A DNA stretch of 5,074 nt from Gemmatimonadota bacterium (GTDB lineage Bacteria; Gemmatimonadota; Gemmatimonadetes; Longimicrobiales; UBA6960), in contig JAHWKH010000198.1 of the NCBI GenBank assembly GCA_019347995.1, forward strand, positions 1-5,074, given 5' to 3'. The notes below the pieces were generated by a model, which was not told where the DNA came from, ran no database searches, and was given only the letters and a program-made list of their open reading frames with translations. Shown here piece after piece: positions 1-5,074 of this stretch. Made by a program: the position numbers and the translations under genes. Each line of letters opens with the position of its first letter. The stretch's first letter is position 1.

Positions 1-139
1 GGAGACCGAGATGCGGGTGATGACGCTCCTGCGACGGGGGGACCGCTGGGGGGTCAGCCGCGCGCCCGAGATCGAGGTCCTCCTGACGGCGCTGCGCGGG
101 CTGCCCCTCGACGGGCGCCCGCGGGGCCGGCGCCGCTGA
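1..139 (+). CDS. 3' end of an unrecognised gene (partial)
   Basis: An open frame enters from the left edge (first full codon at position 2) and ends at TGA 137-139, giving 45 C-terminal residues. The visible part begins ETEMRVMTLLRRGDRWGVSR and ends in a basic tail, GRPRGRRR. The stretch APEIEVLLTALRGLPLDG could form an amphipathic helix. I do not recognise a family. The frame uses G/C-ending codons like its neighbours, and its stop lies just before the convergent small gene, which supports a real gene end. An internal ATG at 11-13 could in principle start a very short ORF, but nothing like a ribosome binding site precedes it, so a truncated larger gene is more likely. Confidence 0.5.
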   Translation, partial: ETEMRVMTLLRRGDRWGVSRAPEIEVLLTALRGLPLDGRPRGRRR

Positions 140-141
140 GG

Positions 142-411
142 TCAGCTCTTCTTCCCCTTCTCCCAGGGTCCCCTCGTGTCGCGCGCCTCCACGGCCTGGT
201 CGAGCAGTCCCTGGAGGTCCGCGCCGGTGAGGTCCGACAGGTCGGAGCCGAACACCGCGGGCGCCTTTTGCACGCGCTCACCCGAACGGAAGAGGATTCC
301 CTCGCGGAGACGGCGAACCTCGGGGGTGTCCAGCTCAACCGACGGGTTCCACTCCACCGTCCATTCGGTGCCGTCGCGGTCGGTCCAGAGGCGGCTGTGG
401 CTGCGGGTCAT
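142..411 (-). CDS. Small hypothetical protein, 89 aa
   Basis: The protein starts MTRSHSRLWTDRDGTEW and ends GPWEKGKKS. The ATG (complement of 409-411) is chosen because AGGAG (complement of 419-423) lies 7 bases upstream; the frame stays open to 705, but no comparable site precedes earlier ATGs. There is no signal peptide or membrane segment, so it is probably cytoplasmic. The N-terminal half has alternating aromatic and charged residues (W9, W17, W21) suggesting short beta strands. The C-terminal half, about residues 55-75 (GSDLSDLTGADLQGLLDQA), looks like a helix with an acidic LTxADLQxLLD pattern. I know no function for it; I have an impression that similar short proteins occur in high-GC soil bacteria, but this is unverified. 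It diverges from the MscS gene and converges on the partial gene at the left edge. Confidence 0.68.
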   Translation of the reverse strand: MTRSHSRLWTDRDGTEWTVEWNPSVELDTPEVRRLREGILFRSGERVQKAPAVFGSDLSDLTGADLQGLLDQAVEARDTRGPWEKGKKS

Positions 412-418
412 GGATCGG

Positions 419-423
419 CTCCT
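419..423 (-). promoter_or_regulatory. Shine-Dalgarno site of the 89-aa gene
   Basis: Read on the minus strand this is AGGAG, 7 bases before the ATG at 411-409. It fixes the start of the small gene at the internal methionine rather than at one of the earlier in-frame ATGs. Confidence 0.65.
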
Positions 424-439
424 GGCATCGGGGCGGGGA

Positions 440-459
440 CGGCTCGCTCGGTCGAGCCG
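440..459. repeat. Hairpin, 7-bp stem, in the divergent intergenic region
   Basis: CGGCTCG (440-446) and CGAGCCG (453-459) are exact complements around a 6-base loop (CTCGGT). The hairpin lies about 30 bases upstream of the small minus-strand gene, nested inside the 411-478 repeat. No T-run follows on either strand, so it is not a standard intrinsic terminator. It could be a leader structure or an operator. Confidence 0.4.
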
Positions 460-547
460 GGCTGCACGTTCCGATCCAGCGGAGCACGATCCCGGACGGC
501 GGGTAGTGCCGGAACGGGGCAGCTCCACGCCGCCCCGCCCCGGCCCG

Positions 548-1636
548 ATGCACGAGACAGGAGACCCTCCCATCGACCCCATCCCGGACCTCTCCGTGAT
601 CCCCGCCTGGGGCTTGGCGGCCCTCACGGTCGCCGCGGCGGCGGTGGCGGCCCTCCTCCTCCACAGGCTCGGCTCCATCCTGCTGCGCCGCGCCACGCCC
701 TCCACCTATGCGGCCGCGGAAGGCACCATCGTCCGGCAGGCCCGGCCACCCGCGCGCCTGGCGTTCGTCCTCGTGGCCGAATACGTGGTGACGCCGCTCC
801 TGCCCCTGACGCCGGAGGGCGTCGAGATCGTGCGGCACGCGCTCGCCATCGGCATCATCGTGGCGGTGGCGTGGGCGTTCGTCGCCCTCACCGAGGTCTT
901 CCAGGTCCTGGTGAAGGTGCGCTTCGACACGGGGGTGCCCGACAACCTGCGCGCCCGGCGCGTGCAGACGAAGGTCCAGCTCCTGCGCCGAATGGTCATC
1001 ATGATGGTGGTCATCGTGGCGTTCGGGCTGGTGCTGATGACCTTCGAGTCGGTGAGGCGCGTCGGCATCAGCCTGTTCGCGTCGGCCGGCGTGGTGGGTC
1101 TGATCATCGGCATCGCGGCGCAGCCCACCCTGGCCAACCTCGTGGCCGGGCTGCAGGTGGCGCTGACCGAGCCCATCCGCCTCGACGACGTGGTGATCGT
1201 GGAAGGCGAGTGGGGGCGCGTGGAGGAGATCGGGATGACGTACGTGGTCATCCGCATCTGGGACATGCGCCGCCTGGTGGTGCCGCTGCGCCACTTCATC
1301 GATCAGCCGTTCCAGAACTGGACCCGCTCCTCGGTCGAGCTCCTGGGAACGGTCTTCCTCCACGTGGACTACCGCACGCCCATCGATCGCGTGCGGGAGG
1401 AGCTCCACCGCATCCTGCAGGGGAGCGACCTGTGGGACGGAAAGGTCTGGAACCTCCAGGTCACCGACGCCACCGAGCGCACCGTGCAGATCCGCGCCCT
1501 GATGAGCGCGCGCGACGCCGGGAACGGATGGGAGCTGCGGGTGCTCGTGCGCGAGCGGCTGCTGGACTTCCTGCAGCGGGAGATGCCCGAGTGTCTCCCG
1601 CGCGTGCGGGCCGAGGTGGAGGAGGGCAGGGCCTAG
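548..1636 (+). CDS. MscS-family mechanosensitive ion channel
   Basis: Small-conductance mechanosensitive channel family: an inner-membrane channel that opens on membrane tension and releases solutes in hypo-osmotic shock. From ATG 548 the protein is 362 aa. Hydrophobic segments lie at about 20-40, 70-88, 96-122, 148-167 and 172-205. The last is the pore helix, with the Ala/Gly-rich family signature (FASAGVVGLIIGIAAQPTLA, then NLVAGLQVAL). It leads into the beta domain LDDVVIVEGEWGRVEEIGMTYVVIR and then VPLRHFIDQPFQNWTR. A cytoplasmic alpha/beta domain of about 100 residues follows. With five predicted segments it is larger than the three-helix minimal MscS. The start is uncertain: ATG 548 has no Shine-Dalgarno site, while a good one (559-563) is spaced for an ATC at 572; GTG 596 is a further option. 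All choices leave the membrane part intact. It diverges from the 89-aa gene. Confidence 0.9.
   Translation: MHETGDPPIDPIPDLSVIPAWGLAALTVAAAAVAALLLHRLGSILLRRATPSTYAAAEGTIVRQARPPARLAFVLVAEYVVTPLLPLTPEGVEIVRHALAIGIIVAVAWAFVALTEVFQVLVKVRFDTGVPDNLRARRVQTKVQLLRRMVIMMVVIVAFGLVLMTFESVRRVGISLFASAGVVGLIIGIAAQPTLANLVAGLQVALTEPIRLDDVVIVEGEWGRVEEIGMTYVVIRIWDMRRLVVPLRHFIDQPFQNWTRSSVELLGTVFLHVDYRTPIDRVREELHRILQGSDLWDGKVWNLQVTDATERTVQIRALMSARDAGNGWELRVLVRERLLDFLQREMPECLPRVRAEVEEGRA
559..563 (+). promoter_or_regulatory. Shine-Dalgarno-like AGGAG inside the annotated 5' end of the MscS gene
   Basis: AGGAG lies 8 bases before an in-frame ATC (572-574) and downstream of the annotated ATG (548). It closely resembles the site before the DGPF gene in this window (ACAGGGAGACTCCC then ATG) except that an ATC follows. 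It therefore bears on the true start of the channel gene. Confidence 0.4.
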
Positions 1637-1693
1637 CCGGGGAACGGCGGGACCTGGCCGCGTCCGTCGGCCTCCGCCAGTTTCGGCCATACC

Positions 1694-2425
1694 ATGCTCC
1701 TCTCCCTCCTCCTGCAGATCGAGCCCCCCGGCGGCCTGGGCGGCGCCCTGTCGGGCAGCCCGCTCCTGGCGCTCGCCACCATGTTCGGGGCGGGCGTGCT
1801 CACGAGCCTCACGCCGTGCATCTATCCCATGATCCCCATCACCGCCGCCGTGATCGGCGGGACGGCGAGGGAGGATCAGAGCCGGGCGCGCACGGTGGGC
1901 CTCACCCTCACGTACGTGGTGGGCCTGGCGATGCTCTACGCGATCCTGGGCGCGGTGGCGGGCCTCACCGGCTCGCTGTTCGGAACCGTCAGCGCCAGCC
2001 CGTGGGCGCGCCTCCTCATCGGCAACCTGCTCGTGCTGTTCGCGCTGGTGATGCTGGACGTGCTGCCCATGCCGGTCCCCAAACGCCTCATGGCCTGGGC
2101 GGGGCAGCAGGGAGGAGGCTCCTACGGCGCCGTGTTCCTGCTGGGCGCCAGCTCGGGCGTGGTGGCGGCGCCCTGCGGGGCTCCGGCCTTCGCCGTCGTG
2201 CTCACCTGGGTGGCGGCCACGGGAGCCGGGCTCATGGGTTTCGTGTACCTGTTCGTGTTCTCCCTGGGCATGACCGCACTGCTGGTGGTGGTCGGCCTCT
2301 CCTCGGGCGCCCTCACCGCGCTGCCGCGCTCGGGACGGTGGATGGTCTGGGTGAAGCGCGGCGCCGCGGTGATCATGCTGGCGATGGCGGAGTACTACTT
2401 CGTGCAGGCGGGCTACAATCTGTGA
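1694..2425 (+). CDS. CcdA/DsbD-type transmembrane thiol-disulfide electron carrier
   Basis: This 243-aa integral membrane protein belongs to the DsbD transmembrane-domain/CcdA family, which passes electrons from cytoplasmic thioredoxin across the membrane through one pair of cysteines. The first hallmark is residues 38-50 (LTSLTPCIYPMIP), with C42 in the TPCxYP motif. The second is 154-164 (SGVVAAPCGAP), with C161. These are the only cysteines, as expected for the redox pair. Hydrophobic stretches at about 22-56, 69-95, 106-124, 144-174, 180-207 and 222-238 fit about six membrane spans, and the length matches stand-alone CcdA proteins rather than full DsbD with its two soluble domains. ATG 1694 is the first in-frame start after the preceding stop, but it has no clear Shine-Dalgarno site. 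The thioredoxin-like gene begins 7 bases after its stop and is the likely partner. Cytochrome c maturation and general envelope thiol reduction cannot be separated here. Confidence 0.9.
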   Translation: MLLSLLLQIEPPGGLGGALSGSPLLALATMFGAGVLTSLTPCIYPMIPITAAVIGGTAREDQSRARTVGLTLTYVVGLAMLYAILGAVAGLTGSLFGTVSASPWARLLIGNLLVLFALVMLDVLPMPVPKRLMAWAGQQGGGSYGAVFLLGASSGVVAAPCGAPAFAVVLTWVAATGAGLMGFVYLFVFSLGMTALLVVVGLSSGALTALPRSGRWMVWVKRGAAVIMLAMAEYYFVQAGYNL

Positions 2426-2432
2426 GGAGCTC

Positions 2433-2942
2433 ATGAGGCGATGGACAGGAGTGGCGCTGGCCCTGGCGGCGGCCGCCACCATGGGAGCGGCGACGGACGG
2501 AGCGGCGCAGGACGTGAGCCTGCCCCTCGGCGCGACGGTGCCCGACGCGGGGCTGGAGGACCTGGACGGCAATCCGGTGCGTCTGCAGGACGCCATCGGG
2601 GGGCGCCCCGCCCTCCTGCAGGTCTGGGCCACCTGGTGTCCGCTGTGCGAGGAGCTCCAGCCCCAGCTCGACCGCATCCGGGCCGAGCACGGCGACGGGC
2701 TGGCGATGGTCGCCATCGCCGTGGCCGTGAACCAGAACCCGCGCAGGATCAAGCGGCACCTGGAGCGCCACGCCCTCGGCTTCCCCGTGCTCTACGACGC
2801 CCGGGGCGAGGCCGTGCGCGGGCTCGAGGCCGCCACCACCTCCATCGTGGTGCTGCTGGACGCCGAGGGACGCGTGGCGTACACGGGGGTGGGGGCCGAC
2901 CAGGACCTGGTGGCCGCCGTGGAGTCGCTCCTCGGAGGGTGA
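2433..2942 (+). CDS. Secreted or membrane-anchored TlpA/ResA-like thioredoxin-fold protein
   Basis: This 169-aa protein has a Sec-type signal: basic MRRW, a hydrophobic core to about residue 20, and an alanine-rich AAQ before D27. No lipobox cysteine is present. The mature part begins with the TlpA/AhpC-type pattern (GATVPDAGLEDLDGNPVRL), followed by strand ALLQVWATWCPLC with redox cysteines C69 and C72. It ends with VVLLDAEGRVAYTGVG, matching the family's strand-turn-strand. The likely role is reduction of extracytoplasmic disulfides, with electrons from the CcdA-like protein encoded just upstream. Oddly, the position normally held by the cis-proline before that strand appears to be serine (S137 in ATTSIVVLLD). 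The start ATG is preceded by GAGGAG that overlaps the upstream stop codon, with short spacing (3 bases). Co-transcription with the upstream gene is likely. Confidence 0.87.
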   Translation: MRRWTGVALALAAAATMGAATDGAAQDVSLPLGATVPDAGLEDLDGNPVRLQDAIGGRPALLQVWATWCPLCEELQPQLDRIRAEHGDGLAMVAIAVAVNQNPRRIKRHLERHALGFPVLYDARGEAVRGLEAATTSIVVLLDAEGRVAYTGVGADQDLVAAVESLLGG

Positions 2943-2945
2943 GGG

Positions 2946-2964
2946 TCGGCACCCTGGGCGCCGA
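2946..2964. repeat. Near-perfect 19-bp dyad abutting the candidate -35 element
   Basis: TCGGCACCCTGGGCGCCGA is symmetric about T2955 with one mismatched pair (A2951/C2959). It starts 3 bases after the thioredoxin-like gene's stop and ends exactly where the TGTCGA element begins. As RNA it could fold with a 5-bp outer stem, but no T-run follows, so an intrinsic terminator is doubtful. A dyad next to a -35 box could also be an operator. Confidence 0.4.
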
Positions 2965-2991
2965 TGTCGATATGCGCGGTCGTGCGGCGTA
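2965..2991 (+). promoter_or_regulatory. Candidate ECF sigma (ECF42-type) promoter
   Basis: TGTCGA (2965-2970), then 17 bases, then CGTA (2988-2991) has the architecture of an ECF-dependent promoter: a TGTC-type -35 and a CGT-type -10. As I recall, TGTCGA is the -35 motif reported for ECF42 sigma factors, which activate their own DGPF-sigma operon. The position fits, since the implied transcript start near 2998 leaves about 45 bases of leader before the DGPF ATG at 3045. No housekeeping-type promoter is evident in the same gap. Confidence 0.6.
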
Positions 2992-3004
2992 GGTAGCATG
3001 GAAC

Positions 3005-3019
3005 CGCGGATCCACCGCG
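3005..3019 (+). repeat. Short hairpin in the DGPF gene leader
   Basis: CGCGG (3005-3009) and CCGCG (3015-3019) flank the loop ATCCA. It would lie in the 5' leader predicted from the candidate promoter. It overlaps one of two copies of GAACCGC (3001-3007 and 3024-3030). It is short enough to be chance in GC-rich DNA. Confidence 0.25.
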
Positions 3020-3032
3020 TCCCGAACCGCAC

Positions 3033-3038
3033 AGGGAG
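3033..3038 (+). promoter_or_regulatory. Shine-Dalgarno site of the DGPF gene
   Basis: AGGGAG lies 6 bases before ATG 3045, which is the clearest ribosome binding site in the window. GGGAG and the following CTCCC (3040-3044) are mutually complementary, so the site may be weakly self-paired. Confidence 0.7.
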
Positions 3039-3044
3039 ACTCCC

Positions 3045-3386
3045 ATGCGCTACCTGCTCATGATCTACGAGAACGAGGCCGACGCCCCCCACGACGAGGG
3101 CGAGATGCAGAAGTGGTTCGAGTACACGGACCGCCTCAAGGCCAGCGGCTGCCACCTCGGGGGCGAGGCGCTCCAGCCCACCTCCACCGCCACCACGGTC
3201 CGCTCCAGGAACGGCAAGGTCATGACCACCGACGGCCCCTTCGCCGAGACCAAGGAGCAGCTCGGCGGGTTCTACATGATCGACTGTGACGACCTGGACG
3301 AGGCGCTGAAGTGGGCCGCCGAGATGCCCAATGTCGGGCGGGGCTCCATCGAGGTCCGGCCCATCATGGAGTTCGGCGAGGACTAG
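3045..3386 (+). CDS. DGPF-domain (YCII-related) protein linked to an ECF42 sigma factor
   Basis: This 113-aa soluble protein is of the YCII-related/DGPF family. It opens with the typical MRYLLMIYENE, and the signature TTDGPFAETKEQLGGFYMID spans residues 61-80. This is followed by a helix (DDLDEALKWAAEMP) and the closing strand SIEVRPIMEF. Length and all the main blocks match the family. Family members have a dimeric ferredoxin-like fold; their biochemical role is not established, and DGPF proteins are known as the constant genomic partner of ECF42 sigma factors. Here the sigma gene begins 6 bases after the stop. Because ECF42 sigma factors lack a classical membrane anti-sigma factor, the DGPF protein could be either a product of the response or a modulator of the sigma factor; the sequence does not decide. 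Cysteines are C36 and C81. Confidence 0.92.
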   Translation: MRYLLMIYENEADAPHDEGEMQKWFEYTDRLKASGCHLGGEALQPTSTATTVRSRNGKVMTTDGPFAETKEQLGGFYMIDCDDLDEALKWAAEMPNVGRGSIEVRPIMEFGED

Positions 3387-3392
3387 CCGCCC

Positions 3393-4673
3393 ATGGCCGC
3401 GAATGGAGACGGCGAGGCCCTCGCGCGGGCGACGCTCGAGCGGGTGTTCCGCCGCGAGCGCGCGCAGATCCTCGCCGTCCTCATCCGCCTCACCGGGGAC
3501 TTCACGATCTCCGAGGACGCGCTCCAGGACGCGTTCACCGACGCCCTGGCCCACTGGCCGGCCGAGGGCGTTCCCCCCCGCCCCGGGGGATGGATCACCA
3601 CGGCCGCCCGGCGCCGGGCCATCGACCGGGTGCGGCGGGCGCGGGCGTTCCGGAAGCGGCGCGAGGCCCTCGAGCGGCTGGGTGAGGCCGAGGCGACGGG
3701 ATTCACCGAGCCGGTCGCCCTTCCCGACGAGGACGGCGCGCCCCACGACGACCAGCTCCGTCTCCTCTTCACCTGCTGCCACCCTGCCCTCTCGCTGGAG
3801 TCCCAGGTGGCCCTCACGCTGAGGATGGTGGCGGGCCTCACCACGCGGGAGACGGCCCGGGCGTTCCTGGCCACCGAGTCGACCATGGCCCAGCGGCTCG
3901 TGCGGGCGAAGCACAAGATCCGCGACGCCGGAATCCCCTTCCGGGTGCCCCGGGCGGCGGACCTGGCCCGCAGGCTGGACGCCGTGCTCGCCGTCGTCTA
4001 CCTCGTCTTCAACGAGGGCTATACCGCCACCGCCGACCCGGGGCTGGTCCGCGACGACCTGTGCGCCGAAGCGATCCGGCTGTGCCGTCTGCTGGATCGC
4101 CAGCTGCCCGGGCACGCGGAGGTGGAGGGCCTCCTCGCGCTCATGCTCCTGCACACGGCGCGGCGCCGGGCCCGCACCGGACCGCACGACGAGCTGGTCA
4201 CGCTCGATCGGCAGGACCGCGCCCTGTGGGACCGGGACATGATCCGGGAGGGGTGCGCCCTGGTGGAGACGGCGCTCCGCCGGGGGCGGGTGGGGCCCTA
4301 CCAGATCCAGGCGGCCGTCGCCGCGCTGCACGGGGAGGCCGAGATCCCCGAGCGGACGGACTGGCCCCAGATCGCGGCCCTCTACTCCCTCCTCGTCCGT
4401 CTCCAGCCGACGCCCGTGGTGGAGCTCAACCGCGCCGTCGCCGTCGGAATGGCGGCGGGACCCGGCGCCGGGCTCGCCCTCCTCGACGGGCTCGAGGCCC
4501 GGGGCGTGCTCGACGGCTATCACCTGCTCCCCGTCGCCCGCGCCGAGCTTCTGGCGCGCAACGGCGCGAAACGGGAGGCCGCGGCGAGCTTCCGCCGTGC
4601 CATCGCCGCTTGCGCCAGCCCCGCGGAGCGCGCCCACCTGGAGAGGCGGCTGGCCGGCCTGGAGAGCGCATGA
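3393..4673 (+). CDS. ECF42-type RNA polymerase sigma factor with C-terminal extension
   Basis: This 426-aa protein directs RNA polymerase to a small set of promoters. Region sigma-2 spans about 14-82 and includes the core-binding stretch [17 protein letters not shown] and the DNA-recognition part [19 protein letters not shown] linker holds [11 protein letters not shown] (C128, C129, H130), a hallmark of this group. Region sigma-4 is about 132-182, with the helix-turn-helix [20 protein letters not shown]. The remaining 240 residues form the long extension typical of ECF42: [14 protein letters not shown] (203-216, the DUF6596-type signature), [10 protein letters not shown] (342-351), and TPR-like helices near 375-405. 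ATG 3393 is preceded by GAGGA (3378-3382) with 10-base spacing. No anti-sigma gene is adjacent, so activity is probably controlled through the extension. It is co-transcribed with the DGPF gene (6-base gap) and overlaps the TfoX-like gene (ATGA). The candidate promoter at 2965-2991 suggests autoactivation. Confidence 0.93.
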   Translation: MAANGDGEALARATLERVFRRERAQILAVLIRLTGDFTISEDALQDAFTDALAHWPAEGVPPRPGGWITTAARRRAIDRVRRARAFRKRREALERLGEAEATGFTEPVALPDEDGAPHDDQLRLLFTCCHPALSLESQVALTLRMVAGLTTRETARAFLATESTMAQRLVRAKHKIRDAGIPFRVPRAADLARRLDAVLAVVYLVFNEGYTATADPGLVRDDLCAEAIRLCRLLDRQLPGHAEVEGLLALMLLHTARRRARTGPHDELVTLDRQDRALWDRDMIREGCALVETALRRGRVGPYQIQAAVAALHGEAEIPERTDWPQIAALYSLLVRLQPTPVVELNRAVAVGMAAGPGAGLALLDGLEARGVLDGYHLLPVARAELLARNGAKREAAASFRRAIAACASPAERAHLERRLAGLESA

Positions 4674-4999
4674 GCCTCGACGCCGAACTCGCCGACGGGA
4701 TCCGGTCGCGCCTCGCCGGTCTTCCGGACGTGGAGGAGAAGCGGATGTTCGGCGGGATCGCGTTCATGGTGGGCGGCCACATGTGCTGCGGCGTGCTGGG
4801 CGAGCGCCTCATGCTGCGCCTGGGTGACGCGGGCGCCGCCCGTGCGCTGGAAGAGCCCCACACCGCCCCCATGGACTTCACCGGACGGGTCATGCGGAGC
4901 ATGGCGTTCGTGGAGCCGGAAGGCTGGCGCGAGCCCGGGGAGCTGGCGGCGTGGGTGGATCGGGCGCTGGACTTCGTGGGGACGCTGCCGCCGAAGTAG
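4670..4999 (+). CDS. TfoX N-terminal-domain protein
   Basis: This 109-aa soluble protein is essentially a lone TfoX/Sxy N-terminal domain. Key blocks are [20 protein letters not shown] (residues 23-42, with vicinal C39 and C40), [20 protein letters not shown] (47-66), and [15 protein letters not shown] (67-81). It closes with a helix [19 protein letters not shown]. The helix-hairpin-helix C-terminal domain of true TfoX/Sxy competence regulators is absent, so a role in competence should not be assumed; small TfoX-N proteins have no settled function. The start is ATG 4670, overlapping the sigma stop as ATGA, with GGAG 5 bases upstream, which indicates translational coupling. An alternative longer frame (from 4061) lies wholly inside the sigma gene and is not credible. 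It should be expressed with the DGPF gene and the sigma factor. Confidence 0.9.
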   Translation: MSLDAELADGIRSRLAGLPDVEEKRMFGGIAFMVGGHMCCGVLGERLMLRLGDAGAARALEEPHTAPMDFTGRVMRSMAFVEPEGWREPGELAAWVDRALDFVGTLPPK

Positions 5000-5014
5000 A
5001 GGGCGCCGGCCCTC
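4999..5014 (+). terminator. Hairpin at the end of the DGPF-sigma-TfoX unit, possible terminator
   Basis: GAGGGC (4999-5004) and GCCCTC (5009-5014) form a perfect 6-bp stem with a GCCG loop, beginning on the last base of the TfoX-like stop codon. No T-tract follows, so classical intrinsic termination is not supported. Its position at the operon end makes a weak or Rho-assisted termination or mRNA 3'-end role plausible. Confidence 0.35.
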
Positions 5015-5074
5015 GCCCTGACGCCTCGGCGACCCCGCGCCGCGGCAGCCCTCGCCCTCCCGCTGCGGCCCGAG
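5015..5074. other. Short intergenic tail with no gene visible
   Basis: The last 60 bases are very GC-rich with no ATG or GTG start on the plus strand and no stop codon for a minus-strand gene. An 11-bp direct repeat, GCCCTCGCCCT, starts at 5009 and again at 5048. I see no promoter. Confidence 0.4.

Larger units (their letters stand above)
411..478. repeat. Inverted repeat 8 bp, arms 411-418 and 471-478
   Basis: TGGATCGG at 411-418 is exactly complementary to CCGATCCA at 471-478. In a minus-strand transcript the arms could pair, with the downstream arm ending on the A of the small gene's start codon and lying directly after its AGGAG. A second inverted repeat (440-459) sits inside the loop. 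The hexamer CGATCC also recurs at 487-492, fifteen bases after the copy at 472-477, so the element could instead be a protein-binding site. The repeats are seen directly; a regulatory role is inference. Confidence 0.45.

Noticed and set aside
176..547. Upstream extension of the MscS frame to an ATG at 176
   Set aside because: It would run antisense through the small gene and the intergenic repeats, adds only low-complexity residues, and has no ribosome binding site.
1656..1672. Small hairpin GGCCG/CGGCC between the MscS and CcdA-like genes
   Set aside because: It has only a 5-bp stem and no T-run; this is expected by chance in GC-rich DNA.
268..2436. Plus-strand open frame of about 722 codons
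   Set aside because: It is another reading frame over the MscS and CcdA-like genes, almost entirely R, G, A, P and H, with no domain.
335..2752. Long minus-strand open frame of about 805 codons
   Set aside because: It lies antisense to the MscS, CcdA-like and thioredoxin-like genes, is rich in H, R, G and A as expected of a GC-driven shadow frame, and has no domain.
2373..4637. Long minus-strand open frame of about 754 codons
   Set aside because: It is antisense to the DGPF and sigma genes, which have clear family motifs. Composition is low-complexity and typical of shadow frames in high-GC DNA.
4670..4999. Natural competence regulator TfoX/Sxy
   Set aside because: Only the N-terminal domain is present, the C-terminal domain of true Sxy is missing, and no competence genes are nearby.
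5009..5058. Two copies of GCCCTCGCCCT in the right-hand tail
   Set aside because: Two short copies in low-complexity GC-rich sequence do not support a repeat array, CRISPR or attachment site.

Overview
The window is high-GC DNA with strongly G/C-ending codons, tight gene packing and purine-rich ribosome binding sites. It looks like bacterial chromosome from a high-GC lineage. The ECF42-type sigma factor with its DGPF partner, a TfoX-N protein and an MscS channel would fit Gemmatimonadota, Actinomycetota or a related soil group, but the sequence alone does not fix the phylum. No mobile element, tRNA, rRNA or CRISPR array is visible.

Layout. Positions 1-139 hold the 3' end of an unrecognised plus-strand gene. 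It converges, with a 2-base gap, on a small minus-strand gene (142-411, 89 aa, unknown function). A 136-base divergent intergenic region (412-547) carries nested inverted repeats, one of which touches the start codon of the small gene. Next come an MscS-family mechanosensitive channel (548-1636), a CcdA/DsbD-type membrane electron carrier (1694-2425), and a secreted thioredoxin-like protein with a WCPLC site (2433-2942). The last two genes are 7 bases apart and form a plausible pair that carries reducing power across the membrane to an extracytoplasmic thioredoxin fold.

The right half is a compact regulatory unit: a DGPF/YCII-family protein (3045-3386), an ECF42-type sigma factor with a long C-terminal helical extension (3393-4673), and a small TfoX N-terminal-domain protein (4670-4999) joined to the sigma gene by an ATGA overlap. 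Upstream of the DGPF gene is a TGTCGA element followed after 17 bases by CGTA. This resembles the target promoter of this sigma group, so the operon is probably self-activating.

The gene families are known ones. The points most worth following are the candidate ECF42 autoregulatory promoter and its abutting dyad, the translational coupling of a TfoX-like protein to the sigma factor, a possible ATC start codon for the channel gene, a start-codon-sequestering repeat upstream of the small gene, and a thioredoxin-like protein that lacks the usual cis-proline.
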